Under the pieces are notes generated by a model. That model searched no databases and was not told where the DNA came from. It worked only from the letters and a program-made list of their open reading frames with translations. Source: Acidobacteriota bacterium (GTDB lineage: Bacteria; Acidobacteriota; Blastocatellia; Pyrinomonadales; Pyrinomonadaceae). Taken from it: a stretch of 64,000 bases of DNA. The number at the start of each line of letters is the position of its first letter. Position 1 is the stretch's first letter. A program made the position numbers and the translations under genes. The stretch is from positions 59,419 through 123,418 of the forward strand of contig JAHBSL010000015.1 in the NCBI GenBank assembly GCA_019639135.1. The letters run 5' to 3'. Positions 33,366 to 42,717 of the stretch are shown here, one piece after another.

Positions 33366-34124
33366 ATGCAGAGCAAAATTAGCATAAAGGACCTGGATTT
33401 CTTTTACGGGAAGGCACAGGCGCTCTTCGATATCTCTCTTGAGATTCCGGAGCGTGAGGTCGTTGCATTCATCGGCCCTTCCGGCTGCGGAAAATCGACG
33501 TTCCTGCGGACGCTGAACCGGATGAACGACACCATCCCGATCGCCTCTGTCAAGGGACAGGTGATCATTGACGGGAAGGACATCTACGCGCCGGGGACGG
33601 ACGTCGTCGCACTTCGCCGGAAGGTCGGAATGGTCTTTCAGAAGTCGAACCCGTTTCCGAAATCGATCTTTGAGAACGTTGCTTACGGCATTCGCATCAA
33701 CGGAATCCACTCAAGCAAAGAAGACCTGAACGACCGCGTTGAGAAGGCCCTTCGCGACGCGGCGCTCTGGGACGAGGTAAAGGACCGGTTGAGCATGTCG
33801 GCATTTGGGCTTTCGGGCGGGCAGCAGCAGCGGCTTTGCATCGCGCGTGCGCTCGCCGTTCAGCCGGATGTGATCCTGATGGATGAACCGGCATCGGCTC
33901 TCGACCCGATAGCGACGCAGAAGATCGAGGAACTCGTTGTTGAGCTTAAGAAGAACTACACCATCGTCATCGTAACGCATAATATGCAGCAGGCGGCACG
34001 TGTTTCAGATCGGACGGCCTTTTTTATGCTCGGAAAGCTGATCGAATACAACCCGACGCAGAAGATGTTCACCAACCCTGACGAAAAGCTGACCGAGGAT
34101 TATATCACCGGACGGTTTGGATAA
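33366..34124 (+). CDS. pstB: phosphate ABC transporter ATPase PstB
   Basis: 252 residues from [15 protein letters not shown]; a longer in-frame start overlaps pstA and is rejected. Walker [10 protein letters not shown] from residue 37, ABC signature [15 protein letters not shown], Walker [15 protein letters not shown]-loop IVTHNMQQA. It hydrolyses ATP to drive phosphate import. Confidence 0.97.
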   Translation: MQSKISIKDLDFFYGKAQALFDISLEIPEREVVAFIGPSGCGKSTFLRTLNRMNDTIPIASVKGQVIIDGKDIYAPGTDVVALRRKVGMVFQKSNPFPKSIFENVAYGIRINGIHSSKEDLNDRVEKALRDAALWDEVKDRLSMSAFGLSGGQQQRLCIARALAVQPDVILMDEPASALDPIATQKIEELVVELKKNYTIVIVTHNMQQAARVSDRTAFFMLGKLIEYNPTQKMFTNPDEKLTEDYITGRFG

Positions 34125-34178
34125 AGCGGGAAAAAGGACTAAAATAAGGGATTTTCCCGCTGAGGTAACTTAGTATCG

Positions 34179-34841
34179 ATGGAACACAGAATCATTGACC
34201 AACAATTGGACCTGCTAAGGGACAAGATCCTTCTGCTCGGCGGAGCGACCGAAGCTGCCGTTAACCGGGCGATGCAGGCGTTGGTAGAGCGTGACAGCGA
34301 ACTCGCAAAGAAGGTGCTTGACGAAGACAAGATCATCGACCAGATGGAGCTTGAGATCGACCAGATGAGCATCGAGATACTTGCGCTGCAGCAGCCGGCA
34401 GCACACGACCTCAGGTTCGTCATATCGGTCGCGAAGATCACGCCGATCCTTGAGCGAATAGCCGACCACGCAAGCAGCATTGCCGATGCAGCGATCGTAC
34501 TCAACAACGAGCCGCAGATAAAGAACTACGTCGATTTTCCTATCATGGCAAAGACCGCCGCCGAAATGCTCCGCTCGGCTCTTGATGCTTTCACATCTGA
34601 GGATTCGCAACTCTCGCGTGAGGTCATCAAGCGGGACAAGGAGATCGATTCGAGCTACAAGCGGGTCTTCAATGAACTGCTTGAAATGATGATAGACAAT
34701 CCGCAGTCAACTACCGGTGCTGCCCACCTGCTTTTTGTTGCAAAGCACCTCGAACGCATCGGCGATTACGTAAAGGATATCTGCGAGCTGAACGTTTACC
34801 TGACGGAAGCCGCGTTCATCAAACACAGCAAACACTCCTAA
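34179..34841 (+). CDS. phoU: phosphate signalling regulator PhoU
   Basis: 220 residues in two three-helix repeats; the metal-binding motifs appear as DKIIDQMELEID and DKEIDSSYKRV. PhoU links PstSCAB activity to the PhoR/PhoB two-component system by inhibiting it at high phosphate. No phoBR pair lies in the window. Confidence 0.96.
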   Translation: MEHRIIDQQLDLLRDKILLLGGATEAAVNRAMQALVERDSELAKKVLDEDKIIDQMELEIDQMSIEILALQQPAAHDLRFVISVAKITPILERIADHASSIADAAIVLNNEPQIKNYVDFPIMAKTAAEMLRSALDAFTSEDSQLSREVIKRDKEIDSSYKRVFNELLEMMIDNPQSTTGAAHLLFVAKHLERIGDYVKDICELNVYLTEAAFIKHSKHS

Positions 34842-35022
34842 GCCCTCTGCGGGACGGCATTTGGAACCGCCCAGCTTTTTCTGCCACTCGCAACACATTG
34901 TTCACATCGCTTCTCTATACTTTATATACGCGCTATCCGAGGTTCGCTCGCAGCAATTTCTCAGGTCGGGAAGTGGCCGGGAATGAGTGTCTTCTACGGC
35001 CTTGTCACGCGGGGAGGTCTAG
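34842..35022. other. intergenic gap after phoU
   Basis: About 180 bases of no recognised gene. A weak GCCCTCTGCGGGACGGC-type palindrome follows phoU but lacks a T run. Confidence 0.3.
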
Positions 35023-35025
35023 GTG

Positions 35026-35181
35026 ATGTCTTCAGTTGCTGAAACAATTGCGGTTGTTGTGGTCGCGGTCGGTCTGGTCCTTGCATTCGCGGCGGGCTTT
35101 CTGCTTGGCTGGCGTTGCGCGGTTCGTCGAGTGCTGGTCGAGAACGAGGATCTTGGCTGTCCGGTCGAGGACGGAAGTTAA
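35026..35181 (+). CDS. 51-residue single-pass membrane microprotein
   Basis: ATG at 35026 (a GTG directly precedes it), GGGGAGG at 35011-35017, TAA stop at 35179-35181. One strongly hydrophobic helix (TIAVVVVAVGLVLAFAAGFLLGW), then basic RCAVRR, then an acidic tail ending VEDGS. Topology is consistent with N-out/C-in insertion. No known family is recognised. It is the only gene in the gap between phoU and the convergent FG-GAP gene. Confidence 0.6.
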   Translation: MSSVAETIAVVVVAVGLVLAFAAGFLLGWRCAVRRVLVENEDLGCPVEDGS

Positions 35182-35310
35182 TCTTAACATCGATTTCTCC
35201 TGGCCGTAACACTCATTTCATGGCGGTGCATTACTATAATGTTTGAACTGTAACAAGACTGAACGGTTATCCGATCTGAAAAAGTCGGAACGGTTCGCAG
35301 TTCTCTCCAA

Positions 35311-35340
35311 AGGGCGAGGTTTGGCAAGACCTCGCCCTCC
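35311..35340 (+). terminator. strong GC hairpin downstream of the microprotein gene
   Basis: AGGGCGAGGT (35311-35320) pairs perfectly with ACCTCGCCCT (35329-35338), then a short C/T stretch. Probably a transcription terminator or mRNA end stem for the plus strand. Confidence 0.5.
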
Positions 35341-35370
35341 TCATTTGTAAAGCGGGTGATTCGCCGGGCA

Positions 35371-35398
35371 CAAAAAACGGCCCTCGAATCGAGGGCCG
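35371..35398 (-). terminator. terminator of the FG-GAP gene
   Basis: CGGCCCTCGA/TCGAGGGCCG palindrome; read on the minus strand it is followed by six T. It is 63 bases past the stop codon. Confidence 0.75.
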
Positions 35399-35460
35399 GA
35401 ATGATCGCCTGATCGAATTCCGAAAGCCGGGTTCGCCGGCATCCGGTATTGACTCAAATG

Positions 35461-37113
35461 TTACGGACGAGCGAACTGCGGTGTCGGCCGGTCGGTGCTG
35501 ATACCGAACTGCTGGACCGAGACGCCACCGGTGGAACGGTTTACCCACCATTGGCCGTTGCGATAGATCGCCTGATCCTCTGTTCCGTCGCCGTCGTAGT
35601 CACCTACGACCGGGATATCACCAGTGGCGCCGAATTGGATCACAGGCCGTGAACCGTTGCTGCTGAGGATCGGCCGCCATGTCCCATCCGAAGGACGGAA
35701 GACCGCCTGATCGTCGCGACCGTCGCCGTCGTAGTCTCCGGGAACCGGGATGTCGCCGGCCTGGCCGAGTGCGATGTTGACCTGCGGGCCGCTCGAAAGC
35801 GTTCCGACCCAGTTGCCGTTCGTGTAGATGATGCCGTCTGCCTGGCCGTCGCCGTCATAATCGCCCGGAACCGGTGTGTCGCCCGGATTGTTGACGATCA
35901 CGGCCGAACCGTTCGAGCTAAGAACGATGTACCAGGTGCCGTTCGAGGGGCGATAGACCGCAACATCGGCCCTGCCGTCGCCGTCGTAATCCGCAACCGC
36001 GGGAACGTCGCCCGCGATACCCCATGAGGAGCCCGAGAAGGTGAAGCCGTTGCTGTTCAGTATCCAGAAGTCGGGCTGTGCCGCATCGGCCGCAGCACGG
36101 AATACCGCTGTGTCTGTCTTGCCGTCGCCGTCATAATCAGCCGGTACTATGATGTCCGTGCTGATGCCCCAGGTAAGAACACTGAAGCCGGCAGACGAAC
36201 CGAAGAGGTACCAGTTGCCTTCCGAAGGACGGAAGACCGAAAGATCGGTACGGCCGTCGCCATCGTAGTCGGCGCGAGCCGGCGATGCCGGAGCCGCGGT
36301 CGGTACGTTCGGAGCACCGGGTGTAAGCACGCCGCCCGTCGGGAAGTTTGCGCTTCGCGGATCGACGAACTCGACAGCCTCAACCGGTGAAGTCGCCAGT
36401 TCACCGTAATAGAAGGCAGCGGCACTTCGCGGAGTATCGTTCCCAGGGAAGCGGACGAAAGCATCGGGAACGTCTTGGAAGGGTGTTCCGAGGATCGCAC
36501 TTTGATCTGCACCGTTCGGGTAAACAAAGTGCTCATCGGGGTTGATCAGAAATGCAGCGGCGTCATAAACGGTGCTTACCGAAATATCGAGGACACCATC
36601 GTCGTTCGTATCAATATCAAGACCGGCGAAGATGTTCGCGGTTGTCGTGATGATGGCAAAACTCTCCGAGCCAACCTCGAGGTTTCCGCCGCCGATGCGA
36701 ATGACCGAGCTGTAATCAACTACGGTCGTACCCGCAGCAGGTGTGCGATTCGGGCAAACTGGAGCGACAGTGTTGCGGAGGTAGATAAGGCCATTAGAAC
36801 CAACCGTTACACCACCAACCGGAACGACGTGGTGAAGGCGTCCTGGAAAAGCGGCGTCGCTATCGATAGCGACAAAGTAGGTGTTTGCCGGAACGGTCGT
36901 GCCCGGCGCACCACGAAGCTCGATGTACTGGCAGGAATCATTCTGCTGGTTGCCGGGGTCGGCTTCGACCTCATTGATCAAAAGCGTGAAACCACCGGCC
37001 AGATCTCCGCCTTTAGAAATTGCTTGCCCGTCGGCCACGGCCGCCGAGCTGAATAAGACCGCGCAGGCCGCAAGTAGGGCACCGAGCGTAAAACGATAAT
37101 CTTTTCTCTTCAT
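35461..37113 (-). CDS. secreted protein: N-terminal domain plus FG-GAP/VCBS repeats
   Basis: 550 residues from MKRKDYRFTLGALLAACAV, with AAGGAG 6 bases upstream. Signal peptide, then an N-terminal domain of about 240 residues opening with FTLLINEVEADPGNQQ, typical of lamin-tail/nuclease-associated modules. From about residue 270 come seven or so repeats of the calcium-binding D-Y-D-G-D-G-[RKQT]-x-D loop, each followed by VFRPS-like and W-rich strands. This indicates a seven-bladed beta propeller of the integrin-alpha type. Likely extracellular, function unknown. First of a minus-strand group read toward it from the TonB receptor. Confidence 0.9.
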   Translation of the reverse strand: MKRKDYRFTLGALLAACAVLFSSAAVADGQAISKGGDLAGGFTLLINEVEADPGNQQNDSCQYIELRGAPGTTVPANTYFVAIDSDAAFPGRLHHVVPVGGVTVGSNGLIYLRNTVAPVCPNRTPAAGTTVVDYSSVIRIGGGNLEVGSESFAIITTTANIFAGLDIDTNDDGVLDISVSTVYDAAAFLINPDEHFVYPNGADQSAILGTPFQDVPDAFVRFPGNDTPRSAAAFYYGELATSPVEAVEFVDPRSANFPTGGVLTPGAPNVPTAAPASPARADYDGDGRTDLSVFRPSEGNWYLFGSSAGFSVLTWGISTDIIVPADYDGDGKTDTAVFRAAADAAQPDFWILNSNGFTFSGSSWGIAGDVPAVADYDGDGRADVAVYRPSNGTWYIVLSSNGSAVIVNNPGDTPVPGDYDGDGQADGIIYTNGNWVGTLSSGPQVNIALGQAGDIPVPGDYDGDGRDDQAVFRPSDGTWRPILSSNGSRPVIQFGATGDIPVVGDYDGDGTEDQAIYRNGQWWVNRSTGGVSVQQFGISTDRPTPQFARP

Positions 37114-37207
37114 TCTCATCTCCTTGTTTGTGACTCTCATCACTCTTTAGGGCTCAGGACAAAATAGTGATTCAGACGATTACGGACTTTCGGGCGCGCC
37201 GCCCTTT

Positions 37208-38440
37208 CTATTCAGAAGCTGCCGGTGCTTCGGCCGGCACTTCGATCTTGCTTTTCGCCATATATTCGTCGACCAGTCGGTCTCGCTTTTCGCGCTCAAT
37301 CAGCATTCGAGCGATCTCTTCGGCCGTCATGAATGGCGGTGGGATCTCTGGGTTGTTGACTCCCGGTTGTTCGAACTTGTTTTGAAAAAGGATCTGGCGG
37401 TAGGTGTATTCGGTCACCTCGCGGCCATCATCCCTTCGTTTCGCCGTTCGCTTGACGAGCATAAGAACATGCCGACCGAGTTCGCTCTCGACCACCTGCG
37501 GAAGTACCTTTCCCGGCGTTGCGGCGAGAAGAGCCTTCTCGACCGGGCCGGGGTTATCGCCGGCAACGATATTCTCGATCAGTCCGCCGGTCGTTTTTGT
37601 CGGACGATGTTCGCTGAACTCGGCTACGAGCTTGTTGAAGCTTTCGCCGGCGAGGGCCCGTTTGAGAACTTCATCAGCTTTTTGCCATTTCCGCTTCAGG
37701 TCATATTCGGGCCGCTTGGCGATGAACTCACCGATCTCGCGGTCGGTGGCACGGATGCGTTCGGCCCAGTGCTTCCGGAGCAGATCCGAAGAGAGAAGGC
37801 CCGCGACAAGCACGTTGACACGTAGCTTGACCTCTTTGCTCTCCATGAACTCCGTGTCTGCCTTGGCCCGGTCGGAGAGCAGCTTGGCGCGTGCCCAGCT
37901 TTTCCGTGCCCGCTCAAGGCTCTCGCCGGCGAGAATTCCCGGCTGAATACCTGTGCCCATCTTGGCGTTAACGTCGTTCTGTATCTGCTGAAGCGCGTCC
38001 ATGTCGCGCTTAAAGGCGGCGGCATTGCCGCTATCGGCAAAGACGCGGTCGATCTCTTCCTTCGAAAGCTTGAAAGGATTCTCAGCGTTATGCCCGAGCT
38101 TTGCCTCATACAGATCGGCGAGCAACCGATCGACCTTATAGTCGCGATTGATCTTGAAAAGCGGGTCGTCATCAAGACCCTCTTCCTTGGCCGCGGCGGC
38201 AAGAGCGAGGTGCTCCTTCATGCCCTTCAGGAACGCTTGCCGGGCTTCGGGAACCGCGAGAGACTCGACGAGCGACTTGTCACCAAGCTGCTCCTGCGAA
38301 CGGACGATCGCCTCGACGTCAGCTTCGGTTAGCTTGGTCAACGGTTCCGCCTCTGCGGACGAGCCCGAGAAGATCAGGGCAAGTCCGCCGATGATAGCGG
38401 CGACGATGGCGACAGATGCGATAATGTACTTCTTATCCAT
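37208..38440 (-). CDS. PpiC/SurA-type peptidyl-prolyl isomerase, periplasmic
   Basis: 410 residues. N-terminal anchor/signal (IIASVAIVAAIIGGLALIF), a helical chaperone-like region, a parvulin-type domain around residues 245-345 (EVLKRALAGESFNKLVAEFSEH, TTGGLIENIVAG, VEKALLAATPGKVLPQVVES), and a C-terminal helical tail (FMTAEEIARMLIEREKRDRL). Members help fold outer-membrane proteins. It lies 24 bases after the TonB receptor gene, so the receptor itself is a plausible client. Confidence 0.88.
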   Translation of the reverse strand: MDKKYIIASVAIVAAIIGGLALIFSGSSAEAEPLTKLTEADVEAIVRSQEQLGDKSLVESLAVPEARQAFLKGMKEHLALAAAAKEEGLDDDPLFKINRDYKVDRLLADLYEAKLGHNAENPFKLSKEEIDRVFADSGNAAAFKRDMDALQQIQNDVNAKMGTGIQPGILAGESLERARKSWARAKLLSDRAKADTEFMESKEVKLRVNVLVAGLLSSDLLRKHWAERIRATDREIGEFIAKRPEYDLKRKWQKADEVLKRALAGESFNKLVAEFSEHRPTKTTGGLIENIVAGDNPGPVEKALLAATPGKVLPQVVESELGRHVLMLVKRTAKRRDDGREVTEYTYRQILFQNKFEQPGVNNPEIPPPFMTAEEIARMLIEREKRDRLVDEYMAKSKIEVPAEAPAASE

Positions 38441-38464
38441 TTTCGTTTCCTCCGTTCTCGTCCG

Positions 38465-41400
38465 CTAGAACCTAAGCTTCGCACCGAACTGCATCACACG
38501 CGGTGCGCCGACCGTCCTCGTTATCTGCCCGAAGTCTGTCTCATCGCTGAGGTCGGAGTTCGGATTGGCGAAGTTCGCCCAGTTGAAGATATTGAAGACG
38601 TCCCATTTGAGTTCGAGGGAAAGTCGCTCGGAGAGCCGCGTCGTTTTCTGCAGACTGAAGTCAATGCGCTTCTGCGAAGGGCCGCGGAGCGTATTCCGGC
38701 CGAGATTTCCAAAACCGCCGAGCGGTGCGACGAGCGCACACTCGGAGTTATTCGGGTCCTGGCAAATATTAAAGAACTCGCGGAGCCTGTCCGCGCCGCC
38801 GCGGCGAAGCAGATCAAGGCTGCGGACGCTCGGGCGACCGAAGGCGGCATTGAAGATCGTTCCGCTTGCACCGCCGACGTTGAAGATCCGCACAAGAGTG
38901 TTGAGCGGGATCAGCGGAGCGTTGCGTTCGGTCGCCTCAAGGAAGATGCCGAAGAACTGAGATTCGATATCGCCGCTCGTGCGGAGCACCTCGAAGCCCG
39001 CATCCGAAGCGATGATGCTGAACGGAGCACCTGACTGCCACTGGCCCGAGCCGACAAGCTGAAAGCCGTTGATCCATTTGTTCTTCGACTTATTGAACGG
39101 CAGGTCCAAGGTGAAAGTACCGGCAAGCTTGTGCGGACGGTCGAAGTCCGATACCGCCTTGTTCGCGTTCAGGTCTCGCTGGTCGCCCTGAACAACTAGG
39201 CCGAGATTCGGCGTGTCCGGACGGCCCGAGGCGGTCGTGCTGCCCGGGTCTGTCGAGCCGATATCGATCGATTTCGACCAGGTGTAAGAAAGGTTGAGGC
39301 CAAATCCCTTCGAGAACCGGCGAGTCACATTGAGCAGGCCTGAATGATATGACGAATATCCGCGTGACTGCAGAATGATAGCGTCTGTCGGGTCAAAGCC
39401 GAGGTAGGGTACGCGAACCTCGGCGGCGATCAGGGCATTAACGAACTGGAAGTTTGCCGCCGATGCGTTGAGGTCGATGCCGCCATTGCCGTTGTTGCAG
39501 ACGATGTAGCCCGGAAGTCCGCGCCAGACCGTGCTGCAGGCGCCGAAGGCTCCGTCAACGTTGTTGTTCGGACGCGTTCCGCGGGCACGCTCGCTAAGTC
39601 CCGGAGCACGTGCCGGAAGCACGCCCGGACGTGCGAGGTCAAAGGCGTCATTCAATCGGCCATAAATGTAATCCGGAGTATTCGGATCGTTAAGGTCATA
39701 GGGCTGGTTAAAGCCGACCGCAAGCAGCAACTGCTGGCCTTTTGAGCCGATGTAACGAGCCTCTACGGTCCAGTTCTCATTCTTTCCGAAGGTGAACTCA
39801 CGCTGGAGGCCGACGTTCCACTGTTGAACCATCGGGGTCTTCAGGTCACGGTCAATTGCACGAAACTCGAGCGACTCCACTCCGGCGATCGGATCGGCGC
39901 CGGGGCCCTGGTCAATCAGAACATAGGGCGTAAAGCGGTCTGCATCGCGGAATGCGACCCGGAACGGGAAGTAGCTCGAGAACGGCAGCATCGGGTTCGT
40001 CTGGTTGAATGCGGTCGTCGTCTGCACGGTCGAGGGCGAACTCTCTGTCGCGACCTCGATCTCCTTGAAAAAGGGATAATTCGAATAGATCGTGTTAATG
40101 AACGCAGCCGAGGGCCGGTCAAAGAAAATGCCGTAGCCGCCGCGAATGACGGTCGAATCATTCTTGAACGGCTTGAAGGCAAAACCGACGCGCGGTGCGA
40201 AGTTGTTCAGGTCGTGGCCGTTCAGCGTGTGCTTATTGCCGGCCGAGGCGATCGAGCCAAGCGATTGGTCGATGGCCGCGACGCCCGTATTGGCGATGTT
40301 CGTCGGGAGAATGAATCCCGGCTGGATGTTGTTAGGGTCGGTAACGCGTGAGAAATCGAAGTTAGAGAAGCGTCCGAATTTCTCGATCGGCCAACCGAAC
40401 CAATCCCAGCGAAGCCCCATCGTGAGCGTCAGCTTTTGCGAGAACTTAAATTCATCCGAAATGTAGAAGCTCAGGTCGTTAAAGCGGAACTGCTTATCGG
40501 TTATACCGAAAGCGACGTCTGCTTCGGGCACAAAGCCGGTCAGTAGTTCGGTGAAATTGGTCAGGCCCTCAAATTCAACGCCCTGCTCCTCGGGCAGATT
40601 CGTGTCGTAGAGGTTCCGCTTGTGCTCCACCCCGAAGCGAAGCGAGTGGCGGCCCTTGATCCAGGTTGTGTTGTTGGCAAAGGTCAGGGTCGTCTGGTTC
40701 CGTTTGTTGTAAACATCGTTCGGCGCCATCAGCGAGAAATCGCGGAAGTTGCCGAAGCCCGCCCAGCGCGCTCCGCGTAGCGTTGCCGGCCCGGAGTCAA
40801 AGACCGTCGCCGGGTTGAATATTCCGAGTCCCGGATTGGTCAGTTCGTTAGCCAGGAAACGCTCGTCAAGTTCGCGGGTGTTGTCAAGGAAGAAGTAGCC
40901 AAAGCGGACCTCGTTGATAAGCGTCGGCGAGAAAAAGTGTGTATTCGTAATGGCCAGCGTCCGGTTCCGGTCGTCCTTGATAAGCGGCGTTGCCGATACG
41001 AGCGTGTCGTCGGAGAACGGATCGAGCGACGGGAAATCCGACCAGAACAATGTGCCGGAGAGGGTGTTCAGCCCCTTGCCCTCGCTGTTGCCCGGCGAGA
41101 CCGTGTAGTCGATCCTTCCGGTGAACTGATCCTGTTCGTACTCGGCCGGGAAGACGTTGCGGACACGAACGAGCGGAAAGCCGCCGCGGACGCGGCCCTG
41201 TACGCCGCGGTCGAGGATTGGTAGGCCGTTCGGCAGGCCGAAGGGCGTAAAGTCCGTTATGCGTGTCGTTCCGTTGAGCAGTGCCTCGACGTTGGCGGTG
41301 TTGTAGAAGAGCCGCTCGAAGCGTCCCGCCGTAAGTTGCGGGATAAGGAAACCGCCGGTGACCGGATTCCTGAGGCCAAAGAGCCTGAAGCCGGGGCTTG

Positions 41401-42595
41401 TCGGGTCGATACAGGTGGAAGCGATCGTGCCGGCAAAGGTACCGGGCGTCAACGTCCGAACGCAGTAACCGGGCGATCCCGGGCCGGGAAGGAACGTGAA
41501 GGCGTTGCCGAATGTGCTGACCTGGCCGCCGTTCTGGGCCGTCCGGAGAAAGGCGAGGCGGATCGCTTCCGGGTCTGTCCGGTCGTTGATCAATGCCAAG
41601 GCTTCGGGAAGGATCGTGTAACTCTGTGCCGTAGGCACGTATGCCGTGCTTGAGTCGGTCCGTTGGTATCCGACGAAGAAGAACGCCCGATCCCTTTTGA
41701 TCGGCCCGCCGAGCGTGGCACCGCCCTCGAATTTGCGTGCCTTCTGGCGGTCAATGCCGTCGCGGTTGAAGAAAAAATCGTTTGCGTTGAAAAGCTCGTT
41801 CTGAACGTAGGCGTAAGCATTGCCGTTGAAGGTATTGCCACCGCCGCGGGTGACGAGCTGGATGTTGCCGCCGCCGCTGCGTCCAAGCGAGGCGTCGTAT
41901 CCCGAAGTCAGGATCTTCACTTCCTGAACAGTTTCTGGCGCGGGCGAGATGTTGCCGGTCAGCGACCCGGTACCGGTAGCATTGGTTGCGTCGATGCCGT
42001 TAAAGAGGACTGATTGCGACGTGGTTCGCGAACCGGCGACCGAGACCTCCTGATTGCCGCTGCCGTTCGCAAGCGGATCGTTGAGGTCGGCGGCAACCGA
42101 AGCGTCAGTCGTAAGCGAAGTGAACGCTCCGCGGATAGACGGCAGAGCCTCAAGCTTTTTACCGGTGAGCTGTGCACCGGTAACGCTTGTGCCTTCCGGC
42201 AGAGGGCCGCTGTCGTCGGTTATCTCGACATTAACGACGGCACCTTCTACTCCGGCGACGCCGAGGATCAAAAATACCTCGGTCGCAACGCTCGCCGCGA
42301 CGGTCGTCTGCTCTATTTTCGGCTCGAAACCGGCGGCCTCAGCCTTTACTTCATAATTGCCGAGCGGAAGCACGGCGAAATTCCACGTTCCGTTGTCGCG
42401 GACGGTCGTTGTCCGGGTTAATCCAGTGGTCAAATTCTTGATGGTAACGGTCGCGCCGGGGATGAGCGCTCCGTTCTGGTCCGAAACAGTGCCGTTCAGG
42501 CTGCCGTTATCGGTCGCTTGGCCGAAAGCTCCGTTAAGGCTGGCAAGGCCAAAAACTACCAGAGCAATGAATTGTGTAAATCGTTTGATGCGCAT
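38465..42595 (-). CDS. TonB-dependent receptor, Oar-like, with CarboxypepD-reg domain
   Basis: 1376 residues. Signal peptide, then an N-terminal carboxypeptidase-regulatory-like beta domain (GSLNGTVSDQNGALIPGATV), a plug region (VSVAGSRTTSQSVLFNGIDATN, SPAPETVQEVKILTSGYDASLGRSGGGNIQLVTRGG), and a beta barrel of about 1000 residues ending FGAKLRF, whose final aromatic residue fits an outer-membrane insertion signal. Such very large receptors are typical of Acidobacteria and probably take up oligosaccharides or other complex substrates; the ligand cannot be told. Co-directional with the PpiC-type chaperone. Confidence 0.95.
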   Translation of the reverse strand: MRIKRFTQFIALVVFGLASLNGAFGQATDNGSLNGTVSDQNGALIPGATVTIKNLTTGLTRTTTVRDNGTWNFAVLPLGNYEVKAEAAGFEPKIEQTTVAASVATEVFLILGVAGVEGAVVNVEITDDSGPLPEGTSVTGAQLTGKKLEALPSIRGAFTSLTTDASVAADLNDPLANGSGNQEVSVAGSRTTSQSVLFNGIDATNATGTGSLTGNISPAPETVQEVKILTSGYDASLGRSGGGNIQLVTRGGGNTFNGNAYAYVQNELFNANDFFFNRDGIDRQKARKFEGGATLGGPIKRDRAFFFVGYQRTDSSTAYVPTAQSYTILPEALALINDRTDPEAIRLAFLRTAQNGGQVSTFGNAFTFLPGPGSPGYCVRTLTPGTFAGTIASTCIDPTSPGFRLFGLRNPVTGGFLIPQLTAGRFERLFYNTANVEALLNGTTRITDFTPFGLPNGLPILDRGVQGRVRGGFPLVRVRNVFPAEYEQDQFTGRIDYTVSPGNSEGKGLNTLSGTLFWSDFPSLDPFSDDTLVSATPLIKDDRNRTLAITNTHFFSPTLINEVRFGYFFLDNTRELDERFLANELTNPGLGIFNPATVFDSGPATLRGARWAGFGNFRDFSLMAPNDVYNKRNQTTLTFANNTTWIKGRHSLRFGVEHKRNLYDTNLPEEQGVEFEGLTNFTELLTGFVPEADVAFGITDKQFRFNDLSFYISDEFKFSQKLTLTMGLRWDWFGWPIEKFGRFSNFDFSRVTDPNNIQPGFILPTNIANTGVAAIDQSLGSIASAGNKHTLNGHDLNNFAPRVGFAFKPFKNDSTVIRGGYGIFFDRPSAAFINTIYSNYPFFKEIEVATESSPSTVQTTTAFNQTNPMLPFSSYFPFRVAFRDADRFTPYVLIDQGPGADPIAGVESLEFRAIDRDLKTPMVQQWNVGLQREFTFGKNENWTVEARYIGSKGQQLLLAVGFNQPYDLNDPNTPDYIYGRLNDAFDLARPGVLPARAPGLSERARGTRPNNNVDGAFGACSTVWRGLPGYIVCNNGNGGIDLNASAANFQFVNALIAAEVRVPYLGFDPTDAIILQSRGYSSYHSGLLNVTRRFSKGFGLNLSYTWSKSIDIGSTDPGSTTASGRPDTPNLGLVVQGDQRDLNANKAVSDFDRPHKLAGTFTLDLPFNKSKNKWINGFQLVGSGQWQSGAPFSIIASDAGFEVLRTSGDIESQFFGIFLEATERNAPLIPLNTLVRIFNVGGASGTIFNAAFGRPSVRSLDLLRRGGADRLREFFNICQDPNNSECALVAPLGGFGNLGRNTLRGPSQKRIDFSLQKTTRLSERLSLELKWDVFNIFNWANFANPNSDLSDETDFGQITRTVGAPRVMQFGAKLRF

Positions 42596-42651
42596 GGCTC
42601 AAAAAACCTCGCTAAATTGTTCTCTCCAAGATCTCTTGTTATTAAAATTTG

Positions 42652-42687
42652 CTTCGGGCGGCGGCGGTTTCAGCCAACCGCCCGAAG
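42652..42687 (-). terminator. terminator between propeller-like gene and TonB receptor
   Basis: CTTCGGGCGG (42652-42661) pairs with CCGCCCGAAG (42678-42687). On the minus strand it is followed by an AT-rich, T-containing run, ending the upstream gene. Confidence 0.65.
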
Positions 42688-42717
42688 TGCTTTATTCCCC
42701 TTGTTCGTGATCGAAAA

